From: Acidobacteriaceae bacterium
GTDB taxonomy: Bacteria > Acidobacteriota > Terriglobia > Terriglobales > Acidobacteriaceae
Assembly: GCA_027323885.1 (NCBI GenBank)
Contig: DAHVZT010000102.1
Span: forward strand, 1-50,589
Direction of reading: 5' to 3'
DNA: 50,589 nt
Shown: positions 33,561-42,373 of the stretch, in pieces
Numbering within the stretch: the stretch's first letter is position 1
Layout: the number at the start of each line of letters is the position of its first letter
Notes under the pieces: generated by a model
What the model saw: only the letters and a program-made list of their open reading frames with translations
Database searches by the model: none
What the model was told of the DNA's origin: nothing
Position numbers and translations under genes: made by a program

Positions 33561-33587
33561 GGAAACAGTTGTGTGACTTCTGTGATG

Positions 33588-33662
33588 TGGTGGCCAGGGA
33601 GGGAATTGAACCCCCGACGCCAGCCTTTTCAGGGCTGCGCTCTACCACTGAGCTACCTGGCC
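33588..33662 (-). tRNA. tRNA-Phe (GAA), 3' CCA encoded
   Basis: On the minus strand the gene reads from GGCCAGG at 33662 to CCTGGCC plus A, with an encoded CCA at 33590-33588. The acceptor stem is a 7-bp perfect match. The D-arm contains AGCTCAGTGGTAGAGC. The anticodon stem CAGCC/GGCTG closes the loop CTGAAAA, so positions 34-36 are GAA, which decodes Phe. The T-arm contains GGTTCAATTCC. All structural features are intact. It lies between the terminator of the secreted-protein gene and the adenosine deaminase gene, on the opposite strand to both. Confidence 0.97.
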
Positions 33663-33845
33663 GTGGAGATTTTTCCGGGAGGGGAAGTCTACACACGTGG
33701 AAAGAAGGAAATAAGATCCGCGCTTCTCCGAAAGTATACCAACCGTCGCCCGCCCTGCCAAACCGGATGGATTTGCGGCACCGCCCGCCAAAGGGCAATT
33801 GGCACGCTCCGTGATACATTTCTCACACGGAGAGGGCGGGGGAGC

Positions 33846-35432
33846 ATGGCTCATTTTCGCGGGTTCGTCCTACTTGCCGCCGCTTTGGCGACACTATTCG
33901 CGAATACCGTCGCCGCACTGCCAAACACCAAAGCCGGTACGGCGGAGCAGCGCGCGAGCAAGGCCATGCTCGATGCCCAGCGATCCAGCCCGCTCGATCT
34001 TCATGCATTTTTAGAAAAGATGCCCAAGGGCGGCGATCTGCACAATCACCTGACCGGCGCAATCTTCGCCGAGACCTGGATTGCCGAATCGGCTGCGGAC
34101 CATCTCTGCGTCAACCCCACGACCTACGTCCTGACCAAGCCTGACAGCCTTACGCGTACCGCCCCGCCGCAGGCCGTCTGCCCTGCAGGAGAGGTTGCCG
34201 CGGCCTCCGCTCTGGACAATCCCGATCTGTACAGCAGGATGGTCGATGCGTATTCCATGCGTGGATTTGTGGCCAGGCAAGGCGACTCCGGACACGACCA
34301 TTTTTTCAATTCGTTTGGAAAGTTTCACTCAGTGAGCGACAGCCATGAAGGCGCGTGGCTGGATGAAGTCGCGAGCGAAGCGGCGAGCGAGAACGTCCAA
34401 TATCTTGAGTTGATGACCACGCCGGACTTCGGCCACGGTGCCGCTCTGGGGGTGAAGCTGGGCTGGGACCCGGATCTCGAGCAATTTCGCCGGCAACTGC
34501 TGGCGCATGGTTTGCGGACAGGTGTTGCGGAAGCCCGGAAGGCGCTGTCCGGCGCGGAAACAAATCGGCGAAAAATCGAGCATTGCGGCGCCCCGGACGC
34601 CGCGCCCGCCTGCAAGGTCCAGATGCGTTTCCTGTTTCAGGTCCTGCGCGGCTTTCCGCCCCAGCACGTCTTCGCGCAGATGGTGCTGGGTTTTGAAATT
34701 GCCTCCGCCGTGCCCCAGGTTGTGGGCGTCAACATTGTGATGCCGGAAGACGGCGCGATCGCCATGCGCGACTATCGGCTGCACATGCAAATGTTCGATC
34801 TGCTGCATCGCGACTATCCGCGGGTGCATATCAGCCTGCACGCCGGCGAACTTGCGCCCGGTCTGGTTCCCCCGCCGGGTTTGCGTTTCCATATCCGCCA
34901 GGCTGTGGAGGCCGGACATGCGCAGCGCATCGGTCATGGCGTGGACGTGATGTATGAAGAACACCCGCACGCTTTGCTGCGCGAACTCGCCCGCAAACAT
35001 GTGCTGGTGGAAATCAACCTGACCAGCAATGCGGAAATCCTTGGCGTGACCGGCGCGCAACACCCGTTTCCCATCTATCGGCGCTACGGCGTTCCAGTTG
35101 CGCTGTCGTCCGACGATGCGGGCGTGTCACGGATCACCTTGACCCACGAGTATGCCCGCGCCGTCGAAACCTACCATCTCCGCTATGAAGACCTGAAGCA
35201 GATGGCGCGCGCCAGCCTGGAGCATTCCTTCCTGCCGGGAGCAAGCTTGTGGCCTTCGGCGGAAAACTTCACTCCGGAGCGCTTCACTCGGATTGCCGGC
35301 GTGTGCGCGCACGATGAACCGGGTTCGCCACAGACTTCACCAGGCTGCAGAAGCTATCTTGCAGGCAGTGAAAAGGCACGGCAGCAGTGGGATTTGGAAG
35401 CTCGCTTTCACACCTTCGAATCGCGCTATTGA
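33846..35432 (+). CDS. Exported adenosine deaminase-family protein
   Basis: 528 residues from the ATG at 33846; the open frame continues upstream across the tRNA but that part is not coding. A signal peptide is visible (GFVLLAAALATLFANTVAA). The deaminase zinc and catalytic motifs are all present: MPKGGDLHNHLTGAIF (H-x-H), HISLHAGELAPG (His and Glu), AQRIGHGVD and PVALSSDDAGV. The ~100 residues between the first and second motifs are longer than in cytosolic enzymes, as in secreted ADGF-type deaminases. It probably converts adenosine to inosine in the periplasm for purine scavenging. It contains several Cys pairs (for example EHCGAPDAAPACK). msrB follows 45 bases later. Confidence 0.9.
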   Translation: MAHFRGFVLLAAALATLFANTVAALPNTKAGTAEQRASKAMLDAQRSSPLDLHAFLEKMPKGGDLHNHLTGAIFAETWIAESAADHLCVNPTTYVLTKPDSLTRTAPPQAVCPAGEVAAASALDNPDLYSRMVDAYSMRGFVARQGDSGHDHFFNSFGKFHSVSDSHEGAWLDEVASEAASENVQYLELMTTPDFGHGAALGVKLGWDPDLEQFRRQLLAHGLRTGVAEARKALSGAETNRRKIEHCGAPDAAPACKVQMRFLFQVLRGFPPQHVFAQMVLGFEIASAVPQVVGVNIVMPEDGAIAMRDYRLHMQMFDLLHRDYPRVHISLHAGELAPGLVPPPGLRFHIRQAVEAGHAQRIGHGVDVMYEEHPHALLRELARKHVLVEINLTSNAEILGVTGAQHPFPIYRRYGVPVALSSDDAGVSRITLTHEYARAVETYHLRYEDLKQMARASLEHSFLPGASLWPSAENFTPERFTRIAGVCAHDEPGSPQTSPGCRSYLAGSEKARQQWDLEARFHTFESRY

Positions 35433-35477
35433 GTCGATCTCGCGTCAAGCATACTCTGGATACAGCGAGGGACCCCG

Positions 35478-35891
35478 ATGAGTGAGCGCGTTGCCGGAGT
35501 GGACAGGATAGAAAAAAGCGATGCTGAGTGGCGTAAGCAACTGACGCCGGAGCAGTACTGCGTGACGCGTCAGAAAGGGACGGAACCGGCTTTTTCCGGC
35601 GCGCTCTATAAAAACCATCAGGATGGAACGTATCGCTGCGTGGGGTGCGACGCGGAACTGTTTCGCTCTGATAGCAAGTTCGAATCCGGCTCCGGATGGC
35701 CGAGCTTCTGGATTCCAGCTTCGCCCACTGCCGTGGAGAGCCATGAAGACACCAGCCACGGGATGCGGCGTGTGGAAGTGACCTGCGCGCGCTGCGGATC
35801 GCATCTGGGGCACGTGTTTCCCGATGGCCCCAGACCGACGGGCCTGCGCTACTGCATCAATTCCGCCTCCTTGAAATTTGAAAAGGAGTAG
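35478..35891 (+). CDS. msrB: Peptide-methionine (R)-S-oxide reductase
   Basis: 137 residues. Zinc site: CVGCDAEL and [12 protein letters not shown] (two CxxC). Catalytic region: [10 protein letters not shown] and [13 protein letters not shown] with the catalytic Cys in RYCINS. It reduces methionine-R-sulfoxide in proteins. No signal peptide, so cytoplasmic. The start at 35478 is the ATG before the conserved [15 protein letters not shown]. It ends 8 bases before the end of the convergent M16 gene. Confidence 0.97.
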   Translation: MSERVAGVDRIEKSDAEWRKQLTPEQYCVTRQKGTEPAFSGALYKNHQDGTYRCVGCDAELFRSDSKFESGSGWPSFWIPASPTAVESHEDTSHGMRRVEVTCARCGSHLGHVFPDGPRPTGLRYCINSASLKFEKE

Positions 35892-35899
35892 CCGCAGCG

Positions 35900-37399
35900 C
35901 TACTGCTGTCCCATTTGCTGCCGCATTCCGGGCGGCATGGGAATCGTGATATCCAGCGTTTTGACCGGCCCCAGTGTCGACAGCGGTGTGACGAACTGCT
36001 GAGGGTTGCCGACAACTAGCGTCGCGAGCTTAGACGCATGGACGTATTTGTTCGCCACTCGCGTCACATCGGCGGCCGTCACTTTCTCAATGCCTGCGCG
36101 ATATTTCTCGATAAAATCTGCCGGATATCCGTAGAAGGCGAGGGTCGCCTGCTGTCGTAGAATCTTTTCCGGCGTGTCGAAGTGGAAAATCCATGAATTC
36201 AACAACTGGTCCTTTGCGTCGCGCAGTTCTTTCTCTGTAGGAGGCTCCGTCTTCAGATCTTTCACCTGCTGCAGCATGGCTTGCGTTGCCGCAACCGTGC
36301 TCTCGCTCTTGGTGCCCGCGGCCACGTAGAAAATTCCCGGATGATCATAGTCCGCTCCATAAGCTCCGTTCACGGAGTATGCAAGGCCCAGGCGCGTGCG
36401 CACGGCCTGAAACAGACGCGATCCGAACCCTCCGCTGAAGATCGTATTCATCACGCTTAGCGCGTAGTAGTCGGGATTGCTCTTCTCCGTGCCCAGGCCG
36501 ACGATCCACACATTGCTCTGGTTCACATCGCTTTTCTGCGCAAGATAGACGCCGGGCGTGGGGCCCGGAAAGGTAATGGCGGCGGGAACGAACTTCGGTC
36601 CGCGAGGCAGACCGTCGAATGCGGCGCGCAGCTTCGCCTCCATCTCCGCGGTGTTGAAGTCCCCGCTGACTCCCAGGATCATGTTGTTTGGGGTGACTGT
36701 GCGATCATGCCATGCCGCCAGGTCCTGCAGCGTGACCGCCTGAATCGTACTGAACTCCGGCATACGTGCGTAGGGGTTGTCTTTGCCGTAGGCAAGAATC
36801 TCCGCCTCACGCATTGCGATCTCGCCTGGGTCGTCGTTGCGGCGAATAATTCCGGTGGCCTCCTGGCGCTGCGCGAGTGCGAGCTTATCGGCGCGGAACT
36901 GCGGATGCAGCAGCAGGTCGGTCGCCAGCCCGAAGACCAGCGGAAAATCCTGCTTGAAGCTGGTCCACGTCATAGACGTCGAACCCGAATCTCCGGCAGT
37001 CTCGATGCTCGCCGCCTTGGCCTCCAGAATGTCGTCCATCTGGTCTCCGGAAACTTTGGCCGTACCGCTGGTGCGCCAGGTTCCGGCGTAAAGATCGACC
37101 AGCCCGGTCTTGGCCGCCGGTTCGTCTTTGGAGCCGCCACGGATGATGATGAAGCCATTAATGAACGGCAGTTCATGGTCTTCCTGCAGAAAGAGAGTCA
37201 TGCCATTTTTGAGCACGACCTTGGTCGGCTGTTTCGGTTGAAACGCGGGAAGCGCCGGGATGGCAACTTTCTTCCAGGTGGTCCATGGAGTGGGCGAACC
37301 CGGCGCGGGCGTTGCCGCTCCGCCAGAAATTTGCGCGCAGGCGAACGTTGCAACAGGCAAGCAGGCCAGAGTTGCGACTCGAAGCAGATTGCGGACCAT
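35900..37399 (-). CDS. M16 peptidase-like protein lacking the zinc motif (inactive partner)
   Basis: 499 residues with a signal peptide (LLRVATLACLPVATFACAQ). The M16 fold is visible from VVLKNGMTLFLQEDHELPF, TVTPNNMILGVSGDF and GGFGSRLFQAVRTRLGLAYSV, but where active members have HxxEH the sequence is TGLVDLYAGTWRTSG, so it cannot bind zinc the usual way. Catalytic/non-catalytic M16 pairs are a known arrangement; here the partner gene upstream has an intact HMFEH. The ATG of this gene shares a base with the stop of the partner (TAATG), after an AAGGAGG site. So a periplasmic heteromeric M16 peptidase is likely. Confidence 0.92.
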   Translation of the reverse strand: MVRNLLRVATLACLPVATFACAQISGGAATPAPGSPTPWTTWKKVAIPALPAFQPKQPTKVVLKNGMTLFLQEDHELPFINGFIIIRGGSKDEPAAKTGLVDLYAGTWRTSGTAKVSGDQMDDILEAKAASIETAGDSGSTSMTWTSFKQDFPLVFGLATDLLLHPQFRADKLALAQRQEATGIIRRNDDPGEIAMREAEILAYGKDNPYARMPEFSTIQAVTLQDLAAWHDRTVTPNNMILGVSGDFNTAEMEAKLRAAFDGLPRGPKFVPAAITFPGPTPGVYLAQKSDVNQSNVWIVGLGTEKSNPDYYALSVMNTIFSGGFGSRLFQAVRTRLGLAYSVNGAYGADYDHPGIFYVAAGTKSESTVAATQAMLQQVKDLKTEPPTEKELRDAKDQLLNSWIFHFDTPEKILRQQATLAFYGYPADFIEKYRAGIEKVTAADVTRVANKYVHASKLATLVVGNPQQFVTPLSTLGPVKTLDITIPMPPGMRQQMGQQ

Positions 37400-38988
37400 T
37401 AGCGGCCTCCTTGGGCCGCGTGGGCCGGGTGCGCGGGTTGGGCCGGAGCATCGGGCGCAGCTTTAGCCGGTTTTTCCGGGGCAAATTCAATCAATGCGTA
37501 GGTGCGGTTCTTGGCTGTAAACACCTGGTTCGCCACGCGGCGAATGTCCGCTTTGCTGACCGCGTCAATCTTGTCGAGTTGCTGAAACAGCATGCGCCAG
37601 TCTCCGTAACGCAATTGATAGGTGCCGAGTTCCTCGGCCAGACCTTGATTTTTGTCCAGCGAGCGCAGAATATCTGCGCGCGCGCGGGTCTTGAACATGG
37701 ACAGTTCCGCGTCCGATACGTCCTGCGTTTTCAGCTTGTCGATTTCCGCATGGATCGCGGTCCTCATCTGCTGAGGAGTGTGGCCCGGAGTGGGCACGGC
37801 GTAGAACGCGAACAGATTGGGATACTTCTCGCCGGGAAATCCGCTGAAGCCCGCCGCCTCGGCGGCGATTTTCTGGTCCCGTACCAGACTGCGGTACAGC
37901 ACGGAAGTCCGCCCGTTCGACATGATGTCGCTGATCGCGTCATACACCGCATCGTCCTTGTTCAGGTAGGAAGGCCGGTGGTAGCCCTCGATGTAAAAAG
38001 GCTGCGTCGCTTCGCGAAGCATCACGGATTTCTCCGCCGCCTGCGGAGGCTCAACTGTGGCCAGAGGCTCGGGAGCGGGCCCGGCAGGAATGCTTCCAAA
38101 ATACTTTTCCAGCATCGGCATTGCCTGCGTCGCGTTCACGTCACCGACTACAGTGACGACGATGTTCGACGGCACGTAATACTTCTTGTGAAATGCCTTG
38201 GCCTCGGTCGCCGAAACCTGACTGATGTCGGACATCCAACCCACTCCGGGATTGCGGTAAGGATGCGCGACGTATGCGGTCGCCAGGAACTGCTCAATCA
38301 TGTAGCCGATGGGGTTGGAATCCACGCGCAGCCGCCGCTCCTCCATCACGACACTGCGTTCCTTGTAGAACTCGCGCGGGACAGGGTTGGCGATGCGGTC
38401 GCTCTCCATATAGGCCCAAAGCTGGAGCCGGTTCGCGGGCATGCTCCAGAAATATTCCGTCGCATCGTTGCTGGTTTCCGCGTTGATGCCGACAGCACCA
38501 TTCAATTCGGCGAGCTGGGTAAATTGATTTGGAATGACGAACTTTTCCGCTGCCGCGGTGTCGGCTTCAAATTGCGCCTTCAACTGCTTCAATTTCGCGG
38601 GATTTTTCCCGACCCGCTTGCGGTATTCCGCATCGTACGCAGCGTACGACTGCTCGACCTTCGCCAGCGCCAGCTTCTCCTGCGGATAGTTCGTGGTGCC
38701 GATGTCCTTGGTCCCTTTGAACGCCAGATGCTCGAACATATGCGCCAGGCCAGTCTCGCCTTTGGGGTCCTGCACACTGCCCGCGTTCACGATCGTAAAG
38801 AAGCTGAATACCGGCGCTTCCGGCCGGTTGCACACGATCAGCGTCAGGCCATTGTGCAGCTTCTTTACCGTGACCTGTTTGGTGAACTGCTGCTCGATCG
38901 CGGCGAATTCCTGGGCGCGAACCATCGAGCCGCTCAATGTTCCCAGCAGGATGGAAGCTACAAACAGTAGCGGTTTGCGACATTTCAT
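37399..38988 (-). CDS. M16 family zinc peptidase (active subunit)
   Basis: 529 residues from the ATG at 38988, with GAGGA 9 bases upstream; the open frame runs further 5' but that region is antisense to the M24 peptidase gene. A signal peptide is present (LLFVASILLGTLSGSMVRAQ). The zinc motif is GLAHMFEHLAFKGT (HxxEH), followed ~80 residues later by GINAETSNDATEYFW and ERSVVMEERRLR. A second M16 domain contains GRTSVLYRSLVRDQKIA. The insert between the two motifs is helical and charged (KLALAKVEQSYAAYDAEYRKR). C-terminal Pro/Ala/His-rich tail. Exported zinc protease of the pitrilysin type, coupled to the inactive partner downstream. Confidence 0.95.
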   Translation of the reverse strand: MKCRKPLLFVASILLGTLSGSMVRAQEFAAIEQQFTKQVTVKKLHNGLTLIVCNRPEAPVFSFFTIVNAGSVQDPKGETGLAHMFEHLAFKGTKDIGTTNYPQEKLALAKVEQSYAAYDAEYRKRVGKNPAKLKQLKAQFEADTAAAEKFVIPNQFTQLAELNGAVGINAETSNDATEYFWSMPANRLQLWAYMESDRIANPVPREFYKERSVVMEERRLRVDSNPIGYMIEQFLATAYVAHPYRNPGVGWMSDISQVSATEAKAFHKKYYVPSNIVVTVVGDVNATQAMPMLEKYFGSIPAGPAPEPLATVEPPQAAEKSVMLREATQPFYIEGYHRPSYLNKDDAVYDAISDIMSNGRTSVLYRSLVRDQKIAAEAAGFSGFPGEKYPNLFAFYAVPTPGHTPQQMRTAIHAEIDKLKTQDVSDAELSMFKTRARADILRSLDKNQGLAEELGTYQLRYGDWRMLFQQLDKIDAVSKADIRRVANQVFTAKNRTYALIEFAPEKPAKAAPDAPAQPAHPAHAAQGGR

Positions 38989-39330
38989 GGTGTAGTGTCC
39001 TCGGTGGCAATGCTTGCCTGCGGATGATCTTAAGAATATGTCATGGGTAAGCTGGAGGCGAATCGTGTCTGCATTCCTATGATGAACATTGAAACTCTTC
39101 AGGCGTAATATGTTCGCATGTTTGCGCGCAAGTCCAGCCCGATGTCTCTTGTTGCATGCGCCATGGGTGGTGCGATGCTTCCCGGAATCCCTTGGTTTCT
39201 GCAGATGACGCCGGAAAAGAGCCAGTTTAGCTGCGCGAACCCGTAGCACCCGGTCAACGCGGAAGCTAAAACGTGAAGCGCGCACCAGCAACCGCCAAAC
39301 GTCGAATCGAAAGTTTAGAATTGCGTTCGT
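38989..39330 (+). other. 342-base divergent intergenic region with a possible 42-residue ORF (39118-39246)
   Basis: The gap separates the M16 operon (minus) from the M24 peptidase (plus) and should hold both promoters. One small frame (39118-39246, plus) reads MFARKSSPMSLVACAMGGA with a hydrophobic middle (VACAMGGAMLPGIPWFL) and a polar end, and could encode a small membrane peptide, but no good ribosome binding site precedes it. I see no hairpin or repeat here. Low confidence that the frame is a gene. Confidence 0.25.
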
Positions 39331-40512
39331 ATGAACCTTGACGCGATTCAATCCGCACTGCAGCAGGCCAGCCTGGATGGCTGGCTTTTTTACGATCACC
39401 ATCATCGCGATCCGCTGGCCTACCGCATCCTCGGGCTTGGCGAGTCGCTGCACGTCACGCGGCGCTGGTTCTACCTCATCCCGGCGCATGGCGCGCCAAA
39501 AAAGCTCGTCCATCGCATTGAGCAGGGAAGACTCGACCCTCTGCCTGGATCGAAAGCGCTGTATTCCACCTGGCAGGAGATGGAAGCGCAACTTGCAGCG
39601 ATGCTGCAAAACAGCACCCGCCTGGCGATGCAGTATTCTCCACGGAATGCCATCATGTATGTCTCCATGGTGGACGCTGGTACGGTGGAGATGCTCCGCG
39701 CGATGGGCAAAGAGATCGTCAGCTCGGCGGATCTGGTGAGCCATTTTGAAGCGGTGTTGACGGAGCAGCAGATTGCCACTCATTACGCCGCGCAGCGGGC
39801 GCTGGACACTATTTTGGCCGAGGGGTTTCGCGAAATAGGGTCTCGTGTCCGCGGCGGCAGCACGCGCGGCCACGGGACGAGCGAGTTTGAGATGGTGCAA
39901 TGGCTCAGCGAAGCCATGCGGCGCGAGGACCTGGTCTGGGAAAACGGCCCTAACGTTTCCGTCAATCGCAATAGCGCCGATTCCCACTATGAGCCCACCG
40001 CGGATCGTTCGCAGCCCATCGTTATGGGAGATTTTGTGCTGATCGACATCTGGGCGCGCAAGAACGTGCCAAACGCCGTGTTCTATGACATCACATGGAC
40101 CGGCGTTGTGGGGCGCGAGCCGACGACTCACGAGGCACAGGTGTTTGCAACGGTCGCCGCCGCGCGGGACGCGGCCGTCCATCTTGTGGAGCAGGCCTTT
40201 GCTTCCGGAGAAAAGATCGCGGGCTGGCAGGCCGACGATGCCGCGCGCCAAGTGATTCAGAGCGCTGGATTCGGCGAGTTCTTTACCCATCGCACCGGTC
40301 ACAACATTGCAACCGAGATCCACGGCAGCGGCGCCCATCTGGACAATTTTGAGACCCACGACGAGCGGCTGATCCTGCCGAACACCTGCTTTTCCGTGGA
40401 GCCCGGAATCTATCTGCCGGACTTTGGCGTGCGCAGTGAAGTGGATATGATGACCCTCCCCGGAGGGGCCAAGGTGACCGGCCGCGTGCAGCGCGAGCTG
40501 GTCCGTATTTAA
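39331..40512 (+). CDS. M24 family metallopeptidase (Xaa-Pro aminopeptidase-like)
   Basis: 393 residues. The creatinase-like N-terminal domain (residues 1-150) precedes the pita-bread domain with five metal ligands: VLIDIWARK (Asp), FYDITWTG (Asp), FTHRTGHNIATEIHG (His), FSVEPGIYLPD (Glu) and VRSEVDMMTLPGG (Glu). HGSGAHLDNFETHDER is the usual substrate-side His region. No signal peptide. It would release the N-terminal residue before proline or act as a dipeptidase such as prolidase. Divergent from the M16 operon; a hairpin of the dispersed family follows about 20 bases after its stop. Confidence 0.92.
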   Translation: MNLDAIQSALQQASLDGWLFYDHHHRDPLAYRILGLGESLHVTRRWFYLIPAHGAPKKLVHRIEQGRLDPLPGSKALYSTWQEMEAQLAAMLQNSTRLAMQYSPRNAIMYVSMVDAGTVEMLRAMGKEIVSSADLVSHFEAVLTEQQIATHYAAQRALDTILAEGFREIGSRVRGGSTRGHGTSEFEMVQWLSEAMRREDLVWENGPNVSVNRNSADSHYEPTADRSQPIVMGDFVLIDIWARKNVPNAVFYDITWTGVVGREPTTHEAQVFATVAAARDAAVHLVEQAFASGEKIAGWQADDAARQVIQSAGFGEFFTHRTGHNIATEIHGSGAHLDNFETHDERLILPNTCFSVEPGIYLPDFGVRSEVDMMTLPGGAKVTGRVQRELVRI

Positions 40513-40530
40513 TTCGCCAACGAAAAAAAT

Positions 40531-40554
40531 CCCAGGTCTCAGAATCGAGAGCTG
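40531..40554. repeat. Diverged copy of the CCCAGGTCT hairpin family
   Basis: CCAGGTCTC (40532-40540) pairs with GAGAGCTGG (40546-40554) with one mismatch, and the context AATCCCAGGTCT...GCTGGAGCACCCG is homologous, in the opposite orientation, to the 5' part of the two direct repeats near 47.6 and 48.7 kb. It could end transcription of the M24 gene, although the run of seven A residues (40523-40529) lies on the side that would favour termination on the minus strand. Confidence 0.5.
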
Positions 40555-40597
40555 GAGCACCCGCATTTTGTTAGCCAAACTGATATATTCGTGGGAG

Positions 40598-41011
40598 ATG
40601 TCCACCACCCACGCAAGCATTGCGCAGTCCAAATCGGACGGCAAACGGTTCGCTGCCCCGGTCGTTTTGCTGGCAGGCTGGCTGGTTCCCGGTCTGGGTC
40701 ACCTGATGCTGGGCCGCTGGGTACGCGCGCTGCTGCTCTTTGTTTCCATCACAGCAATGTTTTTTCTCGGGCTCGCGATGCGAGGAAAAATCTATGCGCC
40801 AAATACGGGCGAGCTTCTGGACATGCTCGGCTTTATCGGCGATCTGGGAAACGGAATTTTCTTCCTCTTATCAGTGGCGTTTGGATGGGGCCAGAATATC
40901 GTGCAAGTCGTTACTGCGGATTATGGAACCAAATTTCTGGTTGTGGCGGGATTGCTGAACTTCATTTCCGCGGTCGATGCGCACAGCCTCCGGCTCGGAA
41001 GGAAGCGCTAG
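40598..41011 (+). CDS. DUF6677-like small membrane protein
   Basis: 137 residues from the ATG at 40598 (MSTTHASIAQ). Hydrophobic segments: APVVLLAGWLVPGLGHLMLG, VRALLLFVSITAMFFLGLAM, and GNGIFFLLSVAF and FLVVAGLLNFISAVDA. The GWLVPGLGHLMLGRWVRALLLF opening is shared with proteins of the TM2-like DUF6677 family common in Acidobacteriota. Function unknown. A TTG ten codons earlier is a possible but less likely start. It is followed by a single base and then a 59-residue membrane gene, so the two probably work together. Confidence 0.75.
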   Translation: MSTTHASIAQSKSDGKRFAAPVVLLAGWLVPGLGHLMLGRWVRALLLFVSITAMFFLGLAMRGKIYAPNTGELLDMLGFIGDLGNGIFFLLSVAFGWGQNIVQVVTADYGTKFLVVAGLLNFISAVDAHSLRLGRKR

Positions 41012-41191
41012 GTGTATTCCCCTTCCCATTTCACGGCGGTACTCTTGTTTGCGCTTTTCACGTCCGTGGTCTTCGGCATCACACAGCGCTCGGAAACACG
41101 CTCCATGATCCGCTACGGTTTGTACTGCTTCTGCCTGTTTGTCTTGGGAACAGTCGCGGCAAGCTGGCTGATGTGGCTCATCCACCACTGA
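41012..41191 (+). CDS. 59-residue two-helix membrane protein
   Basis: Starts with GTG at 41012, one base after the stop of the DUF6677-like gene, with GGAAGGAAG about 8 bases upstream, and ends TGA at 41189-41191. The product reads MYSPSHFTAVLLFALFTSVV... and has two hydrophobic helices (FTAVLLFALFTSVVFGI; FCLFVLGTVAASWLMWLI) flanking a charged turn (TQRSETRSMIRYG), ending in HH. No family is recognised. Spacing, ribosome binding site and composition support a real gene, likely co-translated with its upstream neighbour. Confidence 0.65.
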   Translation: MYSPSHFTAVLLFALFTSVVFGITQRSETRSMIRYGLYCFCLFVLGTVAASWLMWLIHH

Positions 41192-41205
41192 GGGGCGCGT
41201 TTGCT

Positions 41206-42192
41206 CTAGCTCCGGGTCCACAGCATTGCGTCGAACCGGTGCTGAACTCGAAATCCCATCTTGCGATACAGGTGCACCGCAGACGCATTCTGCTCGGTGA
41301 CCGTCAGCGTGATCGCCTGGCAATCCCGGACCCGCAGGGAAGCCATGCAGAGTTCCAGTAAAACTTGCCCCACACCCCGGTTGTGGAATTCCGGCATGAC
41401 GCAGATTTGGGTCACATGCCCGACTTCGGCACTGACCCGGGAGCACAGCAGAAGAGCGAAGATCCTGCGTCCCGGCGGATCGGCCAATACCCAGGAAGCC
41501 TGGGGCTCAAATATGCCGCAGCCGGGAAAACGCACAATATTGTGTAGAAAACGCTGCGCGCCCATCTCGGAGAGATACTGGTCGTTGATTTCGCTGTCGA
41601 TGTGACCGCCGTAAGCGGCGGTGATCACCAGCGGCGCCAGATCGAAGTCCGATGCAATCCAGGGACGATACACACCTCCACCGGCCCACTCCACACGGTC
41701 CGGCGGAGGCTTTGCGGCGGACCCGGGCTGACGCAAATCCAATTCCATAAACAGCCTGGAGTACAGGCGAAAGCCGGCCTTTGCGAACGGCTGATCGAGG
41801 TGTCCATGAGGATGCAGCAGCAGCTGCGCTTCTACACGGCGCAATGCAGGGGTGTGCTGCAGAGTTTCCAGCAGGTGCTCGATCAGCTGAAGTTCAATCG
41901 CCCGGGCGGACTCCTCACTCCCATTCTGGCGCGAGGCAAAGACGTCTCCGATGACCGCCTTGTTGTTTTCATAAACGCAGAAAATGTAACCGCAGACCCG
42001 GCCCTGCTCCAGCGCCACGTATCCCGTCAGCAGGTGCGATTCCACATATTGGAGGACGAGGCTGGCGGAGTTCCGGTAATCCCAGCGCAGGCGCGAACTC
42101 CACAGCGCACTCTCCTCATCCAGCAGCGGCCGCAGGTGCTGCGCGGAAAAATGACGCAGATCGAGAAAATCGAGTTGCAACGCGGAGGTCAT
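41206..42192 (-). CDS. GNAT-family N-acetyltransferase
   Basis: 328 residues from the ATG at 42192 (MTSALQLDFLDLR). The C-terminal half carries the GNAT acetyl-CoA motif: VGHVTQICVMPEFHNRGVGQVLLELCMASL, then LTVTEQNASAVHLYRKMGF and an R-F-D tail, as in ribosomal-protein or small-molecule acetyltransferases. The N-terminal half looks like a second, degenerate GNAT domain (GYVALEQGRVCGYIFCVYE ... RRVEAQLLLHP). The substrate is unknown. It stands alone between the small membrane protein gene (plus) and the glycosyltransferase gene (minus). Confidence 0.88.
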   Translation of the reverse strand: MTSALQLDFLDLRHFSAQHLRPLLDEESALWSSRLRWDYRNSASLVLQYVESHLLTGYVALEQGRVCGYIFCVYENNKAVIGDVFASRQNGSEESARAIELQLIEHLLETLQHTPALRRVEAQLLLHPHGHLDQPFAKAGFRLYSRLFMELDLRQPGSAAKPPPDRVEWAGGGVYRPWIASDFDLAPLVITAAYGGHIDSEINDQYLSEMGAQRFLHNIVRFPGCGIFEPQASWVLADPPGRRIFALLLCSRVSAEVGHVTQICVMPEFHNRGVGQVLLELCMASLRVRDCQAITLTVTEQNASAVHLYRKMGFRVQHRFDAMLWTRS

Positions 42193-42373
42193 GGTCAGTA
42201 TCAATGGGCGCAAGAAGCCCGGGGCACAGGTTGCGCCTGATGTATACGCCTATTGCGCGAGTGTACGGCATTGGCAGCCGATTCGGAAGGCAGACGCATT
42301 GATATGAACCCGCCTGGTCAAGGCCGTTCGCTTCGCCTGCCAATGCTCCGGTCCGTAAACCCGCAGGAGATGG

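Noticed and set aside
33537-33845. 5' extension of the adenosine deaminase frame
   Set aside because: It reads through the terminator and tRNA-Phe; the signal peptide starts at the ATG at 33846.
37285-38970. Plus-strand open frame of 561 codons
   Set aside because: Antisense to both M16 peptidase genes, which have clear motifs; composition is Arg/His/Leu-rich shadow sequence.
39118-39246. 42-residue membrane peptide as a firm gene
   Set aside because: No ribosome binding site or conservation evidence; noted only inside the intergenic entry.
40523-40554. Minus-strand intrinsic terminator from the hairpin and A7 run
   Set aside because: No minus-strand gene ends here; kept only as a hairpin-family repeat.
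38989-40644. 5' extension of the active M16 frame by 552 codons
   Set aside because: Antisense to the M24 peptidase; a signal peptide and GAGGA place the start at 38988.
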